A program made the translations under genes and the position numbers. Source: an uncultured Fretibacterium sp. (GTDB lineage Bacteria > Synergistota > Synergistia > Synergistales > Aminobacteriaceae). Taken from it: a stretch of DNA of 42,695 nt. Below the pieces are notes generated by a model. The model searched no databases. It saw only the letters and a list, made by a program, of their open reading frames with translations, and was not told the DNA's origin. The stretch spans positions 1 through 42,695 of the forward strand of contig CALAUZ010000218.1 of the NCBI GenBank assembly GCA_937892105.1, written 5' to 3'. Below are positions 22,962-32,038 of the stretch, piece after piece (the first letter of the stretch is position 1; each line of letters starts with the position of its first letter).

Positions 22962-24375
22962 TGCGTCAGTACTGTCGTCATATCCCAAGATTGATGAGGC
23001 TCTCGCTGATGAATTGCTGTCGAAAGAAATTGCAGAGAACAACAGGAAGATTGTAGTCCTTGATGATGACCCTACAGGTGTTCAGACGGTTCATGACATT
23101 CACGTTTATACGGGCTGGGGCCATGATGAGATACTTGCCGGCTTCCGTGAGAGCAATAACCTGTTCTACGTTCTGACAAATTCACGCGGTTTCACTCAGG
23201 AACAGACGACGAAGGCTCACAAGGAAATAGCCTCAGTTGTTGACCAGGTTGCGAAAGAAACAGGACGCGAATATATCTTCATCAGCCGCAGTGATAGCAC
23301 ATTGAGGGGACATTATCCTCTTGAGACGAAGATTTTGCGGGACGAATACGAGAAGTACACAGGCAAAATCATAGACGGTGAAATACTCTGCCCGTTCTTC
23401 AAGGAAGGCGGAAGGTTCACCATCAATAATGTGCATTACGTGAAGTATGGTGATGAATTAGTCCCCGCGAACGAGACAGAATTTGCGAAGGATAAGACAT
23501 TCGGTTACACAGCACCCGACATGCCCGGCTACATCGAGGAGAAGACAGCAGGAGAGTACAAGGCACAGAGTGTAACATGTATATCGCTTGATGACATACA
23601 CGCCATGAACATTGACGCTATAGAGGCTCAGTTGATGGCTGTAAAAGGCTTCAACAAAATCATAGTGAACGCAGTGGATTATGTTGATGTAAAGGTATTC
23701 TGCATTGCCCTCTACCGTGCCATGAAGAAGGGTAAAGTATTCATGTTCAGGACGGCGGCGGCAATCGTCAAAGTCATGGGAGGGGTTACGGATATCCCGC
23801 TTCTCACGCGCAAAGACATGGTTACTGCGGGCAACAATAACGGCGGCGTAATAGTCGTAGGTTCTCACACTGACAAGACAACGAGGCAGCTTGAGGCTTT
23901 GAAGTCCCTGAAGAATATTGAGTTCATAGAGCTTGACGCAAGGCTGGTCAGGGACGATACGGCTTTTGCAAAGGAAGTTGAGAGGTGTCTTGACCTTGAG
24001 GAAAAATGCATTGAGGCAGGGAAAACTGTGTGCTGCTACACTACAAGGGCATTAATCACGGCTGATACTGGCGACAAGGAAGATGAATTGAGACTTTCGG
24101 TGAAGATTTCTGACGCTGTACAATCCCTCGTGGGAAGACTTAAGGTTACTCCGTCATTCGTTATAGCTAAGGGCGGAATAACTTCCAGCGATGTCGGCAC
24201 TAAGGCATTAGGGGTGAAACGCGCATTGGTGTTAGGCCAGATACGTCCGGGCATACCTGTGTGGAAGACCGGTGAAGAGAGCAGATTTCCCGGAACACCT
24301 TACGTTATCTTTCCCGGCAATGTCGGCGAGGACTCAACGCTGAAAGAGGCAGCAGAAATATTGATGACGCACTGA
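22951..24375 (+). CDS. Four-carbon acid sugar kinase family protein (OtnK/DUF1537 type)
   Basis: The 474-residue protein has KIVVLDDDPTGVQTVHDI near residue 32, the family's N-terminal DDPTG motif, and FISRSDSTLRGHYPLE. Further on are GGVIVVGSHTDKTTRQLEAL and a C-terminal IAKGGITSSDVGTKAL, with PVWKTGEESRFPGTPYVIFP following. These are the marks of DUF1537 kinases that phosphorylate 2-oxo- or 3-oxo-tetronates in threonate and erythronate catabolism. It is co-transcribed with the upstream dehydrogenase (11 bp overlap) and followed by the CCA-like gene after 15 bases with its own GGAGG. The precise stereoisomer used cannot be told from sequence. Confidence 0.88.
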   Translation: MRLNASVLSSYPKIDEALADELLSKEIAENNRKIVVLDDDPTGVQTVHDIHVYTGWGHDEILAGFRESNNLFYVLTNSRGFTQEQTTKAHKEIASVVDQVAKETGREYIFISRSDSTLRGHYPLETKILRDEYEKYTGKIIDGEILCPFFKEGGRFTINNVHYVKYGDELVPANETEFAKDKTFGYTAPDMPGYIEEKTAGEYKAQSVTCISLDDIHAMNIDAIEAQLMAVKGFNKIIVNAVDYVDVKVFCIALYRAMKKGKVFMFRTAAAIVKVMGGVTDIPLLTRKDMVTAGNNNGGVIVVGSHTDKTTRQLEALKSLKNIEFIELDARLVRDDTAFAKEVERCLDLEEKCIEAGKTVCCYTTRALITADTGDKEDELRLSVKISDAVQSLVGRLKVTPSFVIAKGGITSSDVGTKALGVKRALVLGQIRPGIPVWKTGEESRFPGTPYVIFPGNVGEDSTLKEAAEILMTH

Positions 24376-24390
24376 AGGAGGACATAAAAC

Positions 24391-25677
24391 ATGCGTAACT
24401 ACTTAGACGTTCTCAAGAAGATAGAGGAAACAGGAGCAAGAACATGGATCGTTGGCGATACTGTCCGTATGATGGAAATGGGAATACAGCCCGACACCAT
24501 CACCCTAGCCATAGATTCCGATGACATGTACGCGGTCTCACAGGCAATCGGGACGGGGACAGTTGACGCAAGAGGGCCTTTCCCTGCGTTAAGGGGTGAG
24601 CTTCTGGGAGCTAATTTCCGGGCATTCAGCCTTCGCGGAAAGACGATTGAGGAGGATTTAGCTTTCAGGGATCTCAGCATTGAGGCTATTGCGGTACGTT
24701 CTGACGGGGGAGTTGTTGATCCATTCGGAGGCAGGTTTGATATCAGGAACAAGGTTATACGCCTTACCGGAGACAACGTTGACCTGATAGACGCTGATCC
24801 TTTGAGGATATTGCGTATGCTCAGGTTTGCGGCAGAGTTTGAGATGGATATATTCTGGAAGACGGAGACCGATGTACGCAAATTCCTTGACGTTCACGCA
24901 GACAGAATGAAAGATATTCCGGCTGAACGTTGGGGCCGCGAAATCATGAAGGGGCTTCACAGGAGACCTTACAGGTTCATAGAGCTGTGCGATGATTATG
25001 AACTTCTGCCGTTCTTCCTGAAAGACCTTGAGGACTTGAAGTCAGTCTCAGACGGCAAAGGCTCTACGATTTATGAACATGTGCTTTCAATTCTAAAGGT
25101 CATAGAGGAACGCCTAGATGTCAACAAGATAATTCAGAATGACGCGTTCGTACTTGCCGGACTTTTCGGGCACATCGGAACCCATACTACCGATCTCAGC
25201 GACAGGAACAAGTACACTGACCGTGCAATAACGGAATACATGACGAGCTGGAACATACCATCAGGGACAATTGATGAAGTTCTGGCAATCATCAACAACT
25301 ACAGGAGCTTCTACACGCCGGTTAGCGAGGAGACTTTCTGCCGCAATGTATTAGCCTATTCGCGCGAAGGTATAGAGGTTGCGCTGCAGTTCGCGAGGTG
25401 TGCCGCAATATCTGAGGGCACTATTGATGAGTACCGTGAAGTCCTCGACAATAACCGCTGGAACTTGAAGCAGGTTCTCAGACGCTTTAACACTGTAGAA
25501 CTTCAGACGGAAGGTTCAACGCGTTACATGACGGGAAGGGAAATTATGAGCCTTCTCCACATGAAGCCTGGAAAACGTGTCGGCGAACTTCTTGAAGAAC
25601 TCGACATGGCAGTAGGAACAGGGAAAGTCAGCTCGCGCACAAGGGCAGAAGAATGGCTCAGGGCGCAGAGTGCATGA
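24391..25677 (+). CDS. Degenerate CCA-adding-enzyme/poly(A)-polymerase-like protein (probable pseudoenzyme)
   Basis: Downstream parts are clearly of the class II tRNA nucleotidyltransferase family: EEDLAFRDLSIEAIAV (about 87-102), VDPFGGRFDI, DPLRILRMLRFAAEF (136-150), and a helical C-terminus. The catalytic head is not. The family's GG…RD…DxD block is VGDTVRMMEMGIQPDTITLA here (residues 21-40), with both metal-binding aspartates of DxD replaced by Thr. In the HD-like region the usual LLHDIGK reads GLFGHIGT (257-264). At 428 residues the frame is intact and codon use is normal, so this is a conserved but probably non-catalytic protein, perhaps an RNA-binding or regulatory relative. The start has GGAGG. 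It lies just before mnmE, a tRNA-modification gene. Confidence 0.8.
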   Translation: MRNYLDVLKKIEETGARTWIVGDTVRMMEMGIQPDTITLAIDSDDMYAVSQAIGTGTVDARGPFPALRGELLGANFRAFSLRGKTIEEDLAFRDLSIEAIAVRSDGGVVDPFGGRFDIRNKVIRLTGDNVDLIDADPLRILRMLRFAAEFEMDIFWKTETDVRKFLDVHADRMKDIPAERWGREIMKGLHRRPYRFIELCDDYELLPFFLKDLEDLKSVSDGKGSTIYEHVLSILKVIEERLDVNKIIQNDAFVLAGLFGHIGTHTTDLSDRNKYTDRAITEYMTSWNIPSGTIDEVLAIINNYRSFYTPVSEETFCRNVLAYSREGIEVALQFARCAAISEGTIDEYREVLDNNRWNLKQVLRRFNTVELQTEGSTRYMTGREIMSLLHMKPGKRVGELLEELDMAVGTGKVSSRTRAEEWLRAQSA

Positions 25678-25681
25678 TTTC

Positions 25682-27016
25682 ATGCTGGACACTATAGCAG
25701 CAATATCTACGGCATTGGGTGAAGGTGCAATCTCCATCGTGAGAATATCTGGGCCTGATGCCGTCAATATTTCCCGCAAGATACTGACACGCCGGGAATT
25801 TCCCGAACACTCCAGAATGTATCTTACCAGCCTTCACGATGTGGAAGGGAACATTATCGACAGAGTATTGTGCGTACACTTCATGAAGCCGTCAAGTTAC
25901 ACTGGCGAGGACATAGTAGAGATACACACTCACGGGGGAATTATGGCCGCGAAAACATGCCTTGAGCTTGCGTTGTCGAACGGCGCAAGAATGGCGGAAC
26001 CTGGCGAGTTCACCCGCAGAGCTTTCATCAACGGAAGGATAGATCTCTCACAGGCTGAGGGTGTTTTGTCTGTCATAGAGGCTAGGAGCAATGAGGCACT
26101 TCACGCGGCAGCAAGGACTTTAACGGGGGAATTGTCGCGGTCATTACAGAAGGTTCACGATGATATTCTGGAGATGCAGGGAAATTTTGAGATACAGATT
26201 GACTTTCCGGAAGGTGAAACACTCGATGGCTTTGACGCTCTGTCGGGGATTGACCGTGCGATACGCGGTCTTGAAGGGATATTGTCGCAATGTTCGGCTG
26301 GAATGGTTTTGAGGCGCGGCGTTAATGTCGTCATTTCAGGCCGTCCAAACGCAGGAAAATCTTCACTCCTCAACGCTCTGCTCGGCAGGAACAGGGCAAT
26401 AGTTACGGACATTCCTGGAACAACGCGGGACATCATAGAGGACAGCATAATAATCGGCGGAATACCTGTGAGGCTGTCGGATACTGCCGGACTTAGGGAC
26501 ACCGGCGACATCATAGAGGCTGAAGGCGTAAGGCTTGCACTTGATGCCATGAACGACAGCGATATTTGCCTTTACGTGATTGACGGCTCAGACAGAGTAA
26601 CGCGGGAAGATATGAGTTACATTCGGGAACTTGATGGCAGACAGGCAGCTATAGTGTTCAACAAGTCAGACTTAGGCTGCGCGGCAGAAAACATAGATAC
26701 ATCATGCCGTAAAATCAGTGTGTCCGCGAAAACTGGGGAAGGCATTGACGCTCTGAAGTCCGCAATATATGACATGGCCGCAAAAAATGCTGTACTTAGT
26801 TCGGGGCTTAATGTGTCGGCGTTACAGCTTGAGGAACTGCGCTTGGCATTGTCGGCACTGCGTGAAGGGAGAAATTCCGCCGTAAATGGTGATGGCGAGG
26901 ATATTACAGCGGGTATGCTTGGTTCTGCCAGAATGTCGTTACTGCGCGTCTTGGGAGTTGATGCCGGTGATGAGCTTCTCGACTCCATGTTCAGAAGGTT
27001 CTGTGTCGGGAAGTGA
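25682..27016 (+). CDS. mnmE: tRNA uridine-34 modification GTPase MnmE (TrmE)
   Basis: MnmE with MnmG makes the 5-(carboxymethyl)aminomethyl group of wobble uridine-34. The N-terminal folate-binding domain begins DTIAAISTALGEGAISIVRI. The G domain has GRPNAGKSS (P-loop, about residues 220-228), DIPGTTRD, DTAGLR and FNKSD. The C-terminal hallmark FRRFCVGK, with the catalytic cysteine, is present. I choose ATG 25,680-25,682 so the protein opens MLDTIAAIST; GTG 25,670 would add four residues. It is close behind the CCA-like gene. Its last 78 bases are overlapped by the 3' end of the convergent FAD-protein gene. Confidence 0.95.
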   Translation: MLDTIAAISTALGEGAISIVRISGPDAVNISRKILTRREFPEHSRMYLTSLHDVEGNIIDRVLCVHFMKPSSYTGEDIVEIHTHGGIMAAKTCLELALSNGARMAEPGEFTRRAFINGRIDLSQAEGVLSVIEARSNEALHAAARTLTGELSRSLQKVHDDILEMQGNFEIQIDFPEGETLDGFDALSGIDRAIRGLEGILSQCSAGMVLRRGVNVVISGRPNAGKSSLLNALLGRNRAIVTDIPGTTRDIIEDSIIIGGIPVRLSDTAGLRDTGDIIEAEGVRLALDAMNDSDICLYVIDGSDRVTREDMSYIRELDGRQAAIVFNKSDLGCAAENIDTSCRKISVSAKTGEGIDALKSAIYDMAAKNAVLSSGLNVSALQLEELRLALSALREGRNSAVNGDGEDITAGMLGSARMSLLRVLGVDAGDELLDSMFRRFCVGK

Positions 27017-29662
27017 GGGAGCAGCTTTGTCCATTGCGTTAATGATGAGGCTTACAGCTTCTCCTTTCGTCATTCCATCGTGAAATTCAGGAGCGTTAAT
27101 CTTTCCCTTCATGGCTTCTTCCGCTTTCGTTATAATCCCTGCAAGTTCCTTCTTCGTTATCTTCCTGTCAACTCCAAAACGTCCCTGTACCCTTCTGCTC
27201 TTTGACGGTGAACTAATCCTCTGTTTGGGGTAAACAGGATACTTTTCCGGCTCAATGAGTTTATACAGTGTTGCAATCTGCACAGCACCATAATACTTGT
27301 GGTTCTCCGGAACGTCAGAATACTCCGCAAGTGAAAGCATTACGCCGCAATCTGTCAGCAGCTTCTGTACGTGTATGGGGTGAATATCGCGCGGCTTAAC
27401 GTCCCAGCTTACAGAGAGTGCCGCAAGAGTTCCAACAGCCTGCCCCGTCATCATGCATACGGGCTGAAGCCTTAATGCTCCAGAAGCAAGACGCGACATC
27501 GACAAGTTCTTTTCCGCCGCAAGAAAGTTATCATCACTGGCAGGGATTAGTATTCTCATTGGTGCCTGGAACGCTCCGGCCGGTTCATGTTCGCGTATTG
27601 ATGCCTGATGTTCTCCAAGCTCATGCTCAAAGTCATCATCGTCATCTCCGGCGTGAAGGTCTATTATATAGCCGCCGATTGCGATTGCGTCAGGTAATTC
27701 GCGGTTCTTGCCGTCCCTGTAGCTCTGTGAGTTCTCGTATAATGCCCGCGAATTGTACGTGTATTCACCAACTATCCTCCTGCATTCCCGAACGTATGGG
27801 ATTGGCGGTAAATGTCTAGCTATGTTCTTCCATTCGTCAGGCAAATCTTTGGCGGCCTCTGGCAGCTCATCGTATTCATTCTCGTCAACTGACCATGTTT
27901 CGCCAAGTTCGTTTTGAATATAGTATATGAAATGTAACGTCTTAATGAGTGCTTTGCGGTTTATGTCTTCCCTGAACGCTTTATCCTCAAGGTATGCGAT
28001 GGGAAGGCCGTATTTCTCGTCCCAGCCGTATTGGCCAGGATAGTCATTGCCCCAGTTTACGCCGGTTTTGGTGATACGTTTCCAGTCCTTTCGCGCACCG
28101 GTGTAGCTTCCAGGCAAATATGAATCCGGAACTGCCCTGTAAGCGTTGTGCGCGGAAAATTCTGCGGGCAGCTTGAACGGCGATCTGTCTCCAGCTCCAA
28201 AAGCATTGCGAGATACATAGGCAGTGTAATTCTTGCGTGCTTTCTCGTAATCTGGAAGGGGTGATTTCGGCCTCAGATGTCCAGGTACTCCTTTCGGGTA
28301 TTTGCGGATTACGGCTGTCCATGTTATGTCCTGTATCATTGAGGCTGGGTTCATGTCTGGGGATAGAGAGTTTCCAGAACGGTATTGCAGTCCTGCAAGC
28401 GGGATAACGTCCCCGCATTCTGTTGCGTCAATGAGTATCTTGCAGGTGTAATACTTTGTACCTTCCCGCGTTCTGACAGTTACAGACTTTCCGCCTTCAA
28501 CTGCCTCTACCTTCACTATATCTGCGTGAAAGAGTATATCTGAGCTTACGGCCATGTCTGCCAGTATTTTATGTCCGGCTGACGGCTCAAACGCTTTACC
28601 GTCCGTCTTCCAGTACGATGTTGCAATAGACTTCCTCATTTCCCCGTAATGTTCCCTAACCCTGTCCATGAATTCATGATATATTCCGTTCTCCCTTAGC
28701 CTGCTCATGTCGTCCATCGTGCTTACACCCGCCGCAGTTGCCTGGCCTCCTAGCATTCCTGTCGGTTCGACAACAAGGACTGACGCTCCGAGACGGGCTG
28801 CCTGAATTGCAGCAGATATTCCTCCCATTCCTCCGCCGGCAATAACAATGTCATATGCGTATGCTGATGATGATACGGACATTATGAGACTTGCAAGAAG
28901 AAGCATAGTTTTTCGGAGGCTAATTCGTTTTGGAATGATTACTACAGCAGAAGATACCGCGAAACTTACAACGGCAGTGAACAGGAAATTGCTCATTCCG
29001 GAAAGTTCTAACTGTCTTGCTGCAATGATAATAACCATGAAATGAAGAATATATACTAAATCTGTAACCTTCCGCAAAGTCCTCATTGATGCAGGTGAAT
29101 ATTCCACGTGAACTTTCAGGCCGATAATCAGAAGGAAAAACGCAGGTATCCAGCCGAATATTGTTATGTCATTGTAGATTGGAGGAGTAATGTTTCTGCG
29201 GAGAATTTCTGCTTCAATGAATGACAATGTGAATGCCGCAACCGTAAATATAATTGCTGATGACATTTTCATGTTCACGATTTCCCTGTGCTTGTATAAC
29301 TCTCTCCCTGCAAAAAGCAATAGAAGTATCAGTCCTTCAGCAAGCGCAATCAAATACCACAGATGATTGAACCCGAACACAAGCTGAGGCCATAACGGAG
29401 AGTTTTCTGCGATGTAAACGGAGTAAAGAACACTGGAAATTATGTAGATTGCCAGAATGCGGATAATATACGAACGCTTCTTGCCGCTGTCCATTCCGGA
29501 AAAGAAATATCCCGATGACATGAAGAAGAATGGAACGCAGAACCTGAAGAACCGTTGCCCGTAGAAGTAATTTGCCGTTGTATTGGCGAAGATGTTGCCG
29601 ACGTGAGAAGCTATTATGAGGATACAGCAGAATAATTTGATGATGTCAACAGAATTAACCAT
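26939..29662 (-). CDS. Fusion of an acyltransferase-3-like membrane domain with an FAD-dependent oxidoreductase
   Basis: One 907-residue frame. Residues 1 to about 248 are a polytopic membrane domain of about eight helices resembling Acyltransferase-3/OafA-type proteins (conserved ASH at 18-20; MSSGYFFSG). A short basic stretch and then a signal-like hydrophobic run (TMLLLASLIMSVSSSAYA, 252-269) lead into an FAD domain starting YDIVIAGGGMGGISAAI (Gly-rich loop 276-281), with VLVVEPTGMLGGQATAAG and a LIDATECGDVIPLAG segment typical of FAD-dependent (PF12831-like) oxidoreductases. A C-terminal 90 residues contain two KITKKELAGII/MTKGEAVSLII elements. Acyltransferase and FAD oxidoreductase are normally separate; no internal start with a ribosome-binding site is seen. 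The last 78 bases overlap mnmE antisense. Confidence 0.75.
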   Translation of the reverse strand: MVNSVDIIKLFCCILIIASHVGNIFANTTANYFYGQRFFRFCVPFFFMSSGYFFSGMDSGKKRSYIIRILAIYIISSVLYSVYIAENSPLWPQLVFGFNHLWYLIALAEGLILLLLFAGRELYKHREIVNMKMSSAIIFTVAAFTLSFIEAEILRRNITPPIYNDITIFGWIPAFFLLIIGLKVHVEYSPASMRTLRKVTDLVYILHFMVIIIAARQLELSGMSNFLFTAVVSFAVSSAVVIIPKRISLRKTMLLLASLIMSVSSSAYAYDIVIAGGGMGGISAAIQAARLGASVLVVEPTGMLGGQATAAGVSTMDDMSRLRENGIYHEFMDRVREHYGEMRKSIATSYWKTDGKAFEPSAGHKILADMAVSSDILFHADIVKVEAVEGGKSVTVRTREGTKYYTCKILIDATECGDVIPLAGLQYRSGNSLSPDMNPASMIQDITWTAVIRKYPKGVPGHLRPKSPLPDYEKARKNYTAYVSRNAFGAGDRSPFKLPAEFSAHNAYRAVPDSYLPGSYTGARKDWKRITKTGVNWGNDYPGQYGWDEKYGLPIAYLEDKAFREDINRKALIKTLHFIYYIQNELGETWSVDENEYDELPEAAKDLPDEWKNIARHLPPIPYVRECRRIVGEYTYNSRALYENSQSYRDGKNRELPDAIAIGGYIIDLHAGDDDDDFEHELGEHQASIREHEPAGAFQAPMRILIPASDDNFLAAEKNLSMSRLASGALRLQPVCMMTGQAVGTLAALSVSWDVKPRDIHPIHVQKLLTDCGVMLSLAEYSDVPENHKYYGAVQIATLYKLIEPEKYPVYPKQRISSPSKSRRVQGRFGVDRKITKKELAGIITKAEEAMKGKINAPEFHDGMTKGEAVSLIINAMDKAAPSLPDTEPSEHGVEKLITGINSQDAQ

Positions 29663-29723
29663 GTTATGCGATACGCCTCCTTAATACACATTTTACACTG
29701 GACGCAATATTATTCCATGACTG

Positions 29724-29732
29724 TGCTACAAT
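29724..29732 (+). promoter_or_regulatory. Possible extended -10 promoter of ilvBN
   Basis: TGCTACAAT (TGn-TACAAT) lies 31 bases before the ilvB start, with a weak -35. The leader is too short for a T-box or a leader-peptide attenuator. Confidence 0.35.
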
Positions 29733-29762
29733 TTTACGAAAATTTTTTTACAGAGGGGAATT

Positions 29763-31502
29763 ATGGACAAGACAACAAGAAAACTTAACGGTTCAGAAAT
29801 ATTGATACAGTGTCTTCTTGAGCAGGGAGTTGATACAATATTCGGCTATCCTGGCGGAGCAATCCTCAATGTTTATGACAAGTTATACGATCACCCCGAA
29901 ATCAGGCACATTCTCACCGCACATGAACAGGGAGCATCACATGCCGCAGACGGTTACGCGCGTTCAACGGGGAAAGTCGGGGTATGCTTCGCCACATCAG
30001 GGCCAGGCTCAACAAACCTCACCACAGGAGTTGCTACAGCATACATGGACAGCTCCCCAGTCGTATTCATAACATGCAACGTAAATTCTGACTTAATCGG
30101 CAGGGACTCGTTTCAGGAAGTTGACATAACAGGCGTAACACTTCCCATCACAAAATGCAGCTATATAGTCAGCGATGTGCATAATCTTGCGGACACAGTT
30201 AGAGAGGCTTTTGCTGTTGCACGTTCAGGAAGACCAGGCCCGGTACTCATAGACATACAGAAAAACGCAACGGCTGACGAGTGCGAATATTCACCTGTAA
30301 CACCCGATGAGTTTTTCTACGGCCCTAACGCAAGAATGCAGAGGTTAAGAACTACACATCACCCTTCATTAGGCTGTCCTGAAATCGATATGAAGGCGAT
30401 AGACCAGCTTGCGGAAATGATTGAACGTTCCGAGAAGCCTCTGATGGTATGCGGCGGAGGAGTTGTGCGTTCTGGAGCTTTTAAGGAGTTCAGGACGCTT
30501 GCAAAACGTATAGACTCTCCCATCGCCATAACAGTAATGGGAGGCGGTGCGGTAATGGGCAGAGACCCTCTCGCTACAGGAATGATAGGTATGCATGGTT
30601 CTCAAGCGTCTAACATGGCATGTGATGCGTGTGATTTGCTTATAGCCGTAGGGTGCCGCTTCTCTGACAGGGTAACGTTGAACCCGGCGGGTTTCGCAAA
30701 GAATGCAAAGCTAGTACATATTGACATTGACCCTTCAGAAATCGACAAGAACATAAAGACTAACCTGCACATAATCGGGGACGCAAAGAATATACTTTCG
30801 ATTTTGTTGGGGAAGATTAAGGGCGAAAAGCATAATGACGGCTGGAAGAATTATGTTTTCTCATTCAGGCGCGAGACAGAATACGATGACCCCGCCGACG
30901 GAACGTTGACACCGAAGCAGATACTTTCAGCGGCAGCAGAGATACTTCCTCAAGACACTATCGTAACGACAGATGTAGGACAGCACCAGATGTGGGCGAT
31001 ACAGCACTTCAAGTTCGATTATCCCGGACAGTTGATTACTTCTGGCGGTTTCGGAACGATGGGATTTGGATTGGGAGCGGCAATAGGTGCGCAGGCCGGC
31101 AACCCTGAAAAGACGGTGCTCCATGTTACGGGAGACGGTTCTTTCCGCATGAACTGCAACGAGCTTTCAACGGAGCAATACTACAAGATGCCAATAATAA
31201 CCCTGCTTTTCAACAACGCAACTCTGGGAATGGTCAGGCAGTGGCAGCACTTAATCTACAAGGAGCGTTACTCGCAGACAACTCTGGACAGAGGCCCTGA
31301 CTTTGCGAAACTGGCATACGCATATGGTGTTCACGGCGTGAGTGTAAGGAATGAGGGTGAACTCCGAAGGGCATTGAACGACGCGGTAAGTTCCAGGTCT
31401 GACGGACTTGGCTGGGTGATAGACTGCCGGATTGACATGGACGAGATGGTGAGGCCGATGGTTGGCGGAAACAGTTTCATCACGAATTTCATGCTCTACT
31501 AG
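29763..31502 (+). CDS. ilvB: Acetolactate synthase, large (catalytic) subunit
   Basis: This TPP-dependent enzyme condenses pyruvate with pyruvate or 2-oxobutyrate, the first common step of branched-chain amino-acid synthesis. The 579-residue length is standard. Visible landmarks are GYPGGAILNVYD, the cofactor-activating glutamate in AHEQGASHAADGYAR (E55), ATSGPGSTNLTTGVATAYMD, the SFQEVDI FAD-domain segment, and the TPP/Mg loop GDGSFRMNCNELSTEQYY followed by TLLFNN. A GAGGGG site precedes the ATG. The regulatory subunit gene follows after 13 bases. The biosynthetic ALS (with ilvN) rather than catabolic AlsS is supported by that neighbour. Confidence 0.95.
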   Translation: MDKTTRKLNGSEILIQCLLEQGVDTIFGYPGGAILNVYDKLYDHPEIRHILTAHEQGASHAADGYARSTGKVGVCFATSGPGSTNLTTGVATAYMDSSPVVFITCNVNSDLIGRDSFQEVDITGVTLPITKCSYIVSDVHNLADTVREAFAVARSGRPGPVLIDIQKNATADECEYSPVTPDEFFYGPNARMQRLRTTHHPSLGCPEIDMKAIDQLAEMIERSEKPLMVCGGGVVRSGAFKEFRTLAKRIDSPIAITVMGGGAVMGRDPLATGMIGMHGSQASNMACDACDLLIAVGCRFSDRVTLNPAGFAKNAKLVHIDIDPSEIDKNIKTNLHIIGDAKNILSILLGKIKGEKHNDGWKNYVFSFRRETEYDDPADGTLTPKQILSAAAEILPQDTIVTTDVGQHQMWAIQHFKFDYPGQLITSGGFGTMGFGLGAAIGAQAGNPEKTVLHVTGDGSFRMNCNELSTEQYYKMPIITLLFNNATLGMVRQWQHLIYKERYSQTTLDRGPDFAKLAYAYGVHGVSVRNEGELRRALNDAVSSRSDGLGWVIDCRIDMDEMVRPMVGGNSFITNFMLY

Positions 31503-31515
31503 GGGGGTGAAGGAC

Positions 31516-32028
31516 ATGCAGGCAAAAGAAGACAGCAAGAGCCTAAAGCGATACACGATAATAACGGCGATGGACAATGAAGCGGGAGTGCTATCACAAC
31601 TGGCGCACTTATTCTCACGGAAGGGGTATAACATTGAGACGATCGCGGCAGGGTGGACGGTTGACCAGAATGTTACGCGCTTCACGATAGAGATATATTC
31701 TGACGAGGAGAGAATAAAGCTGCTATGCTCACAGCTCCGTAAACTCGTGCCAATTCATTATGTCGAGATACTTGACCCGTCGAAGTCGATACGAAGGGAG
31801 TTAATGCTTGTTCGTGTGAAAGCTGAGGACAGAGCCTCAAGGAATGAGATTATCCAGATAGGAAACATCTTCAGGGGTAGTGTTGTGGACATTACGCCTG
31901 ACAGTATAACGCTGTCGGTTACGGGAGATGACCAGAAGACGCAGGCATTCGAGGAGCTGTTGAAAGAGTTTGGGATAATTGATCTTGCGAGGACGGGAAT
32001 TGTAGCGATTGAGCGCGGTGAAATGTAG
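31516..32028 (+). CDS. ilvN: Acetolactate synthase, small (regulatory) subunit
   Basis: The 170-residue protein starts at ATG 31,516 (AGGGGGGTGAAGGAC upstream); an in-frame upstream codon lies inside ilvB. The N-terminal ACT domain reads YTIITAMDNEAGVLSQLAHL, with FSRKGYNIETIAAGWT and NVTRFTIEI following; valine binds there to feed-back-inhibit the enzyme. The C-terminal domain ends with SLSVTGDDQKTQAF-type and FGIIDLARTGIVAIERG elements as in other IlvN/IlvH proteins. It joins IlvB to form the holoenzyme. A weak hairpin terminator follows at 32,039. Confidence 0.93.
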   Translation: MQAKEDSKSLKRYTIITAMDNEAGVLSQLAHLFSRKGYNIETIAAGWTVDQNVTRFTIEIYSDEERIKLLCSQLRKLVPIHYVEILDPSKSIRRELMLVRVKAEDRASRNEIIQIGNIFRGSVVDITPDSITLSVTGDDQKTQAFEELLKEFGIIDLARTGIVAIERGEM

Positions 32029-32038
32029 TGTTAAAATA

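Noticed and set aside
29663..29762. A T-box or leader-peptide attenuator upstream of ilvBN
   Set aside because: Only about 100 bases separate the genes; no leader peptide rich in branched-chain residues or T-box core was seen.
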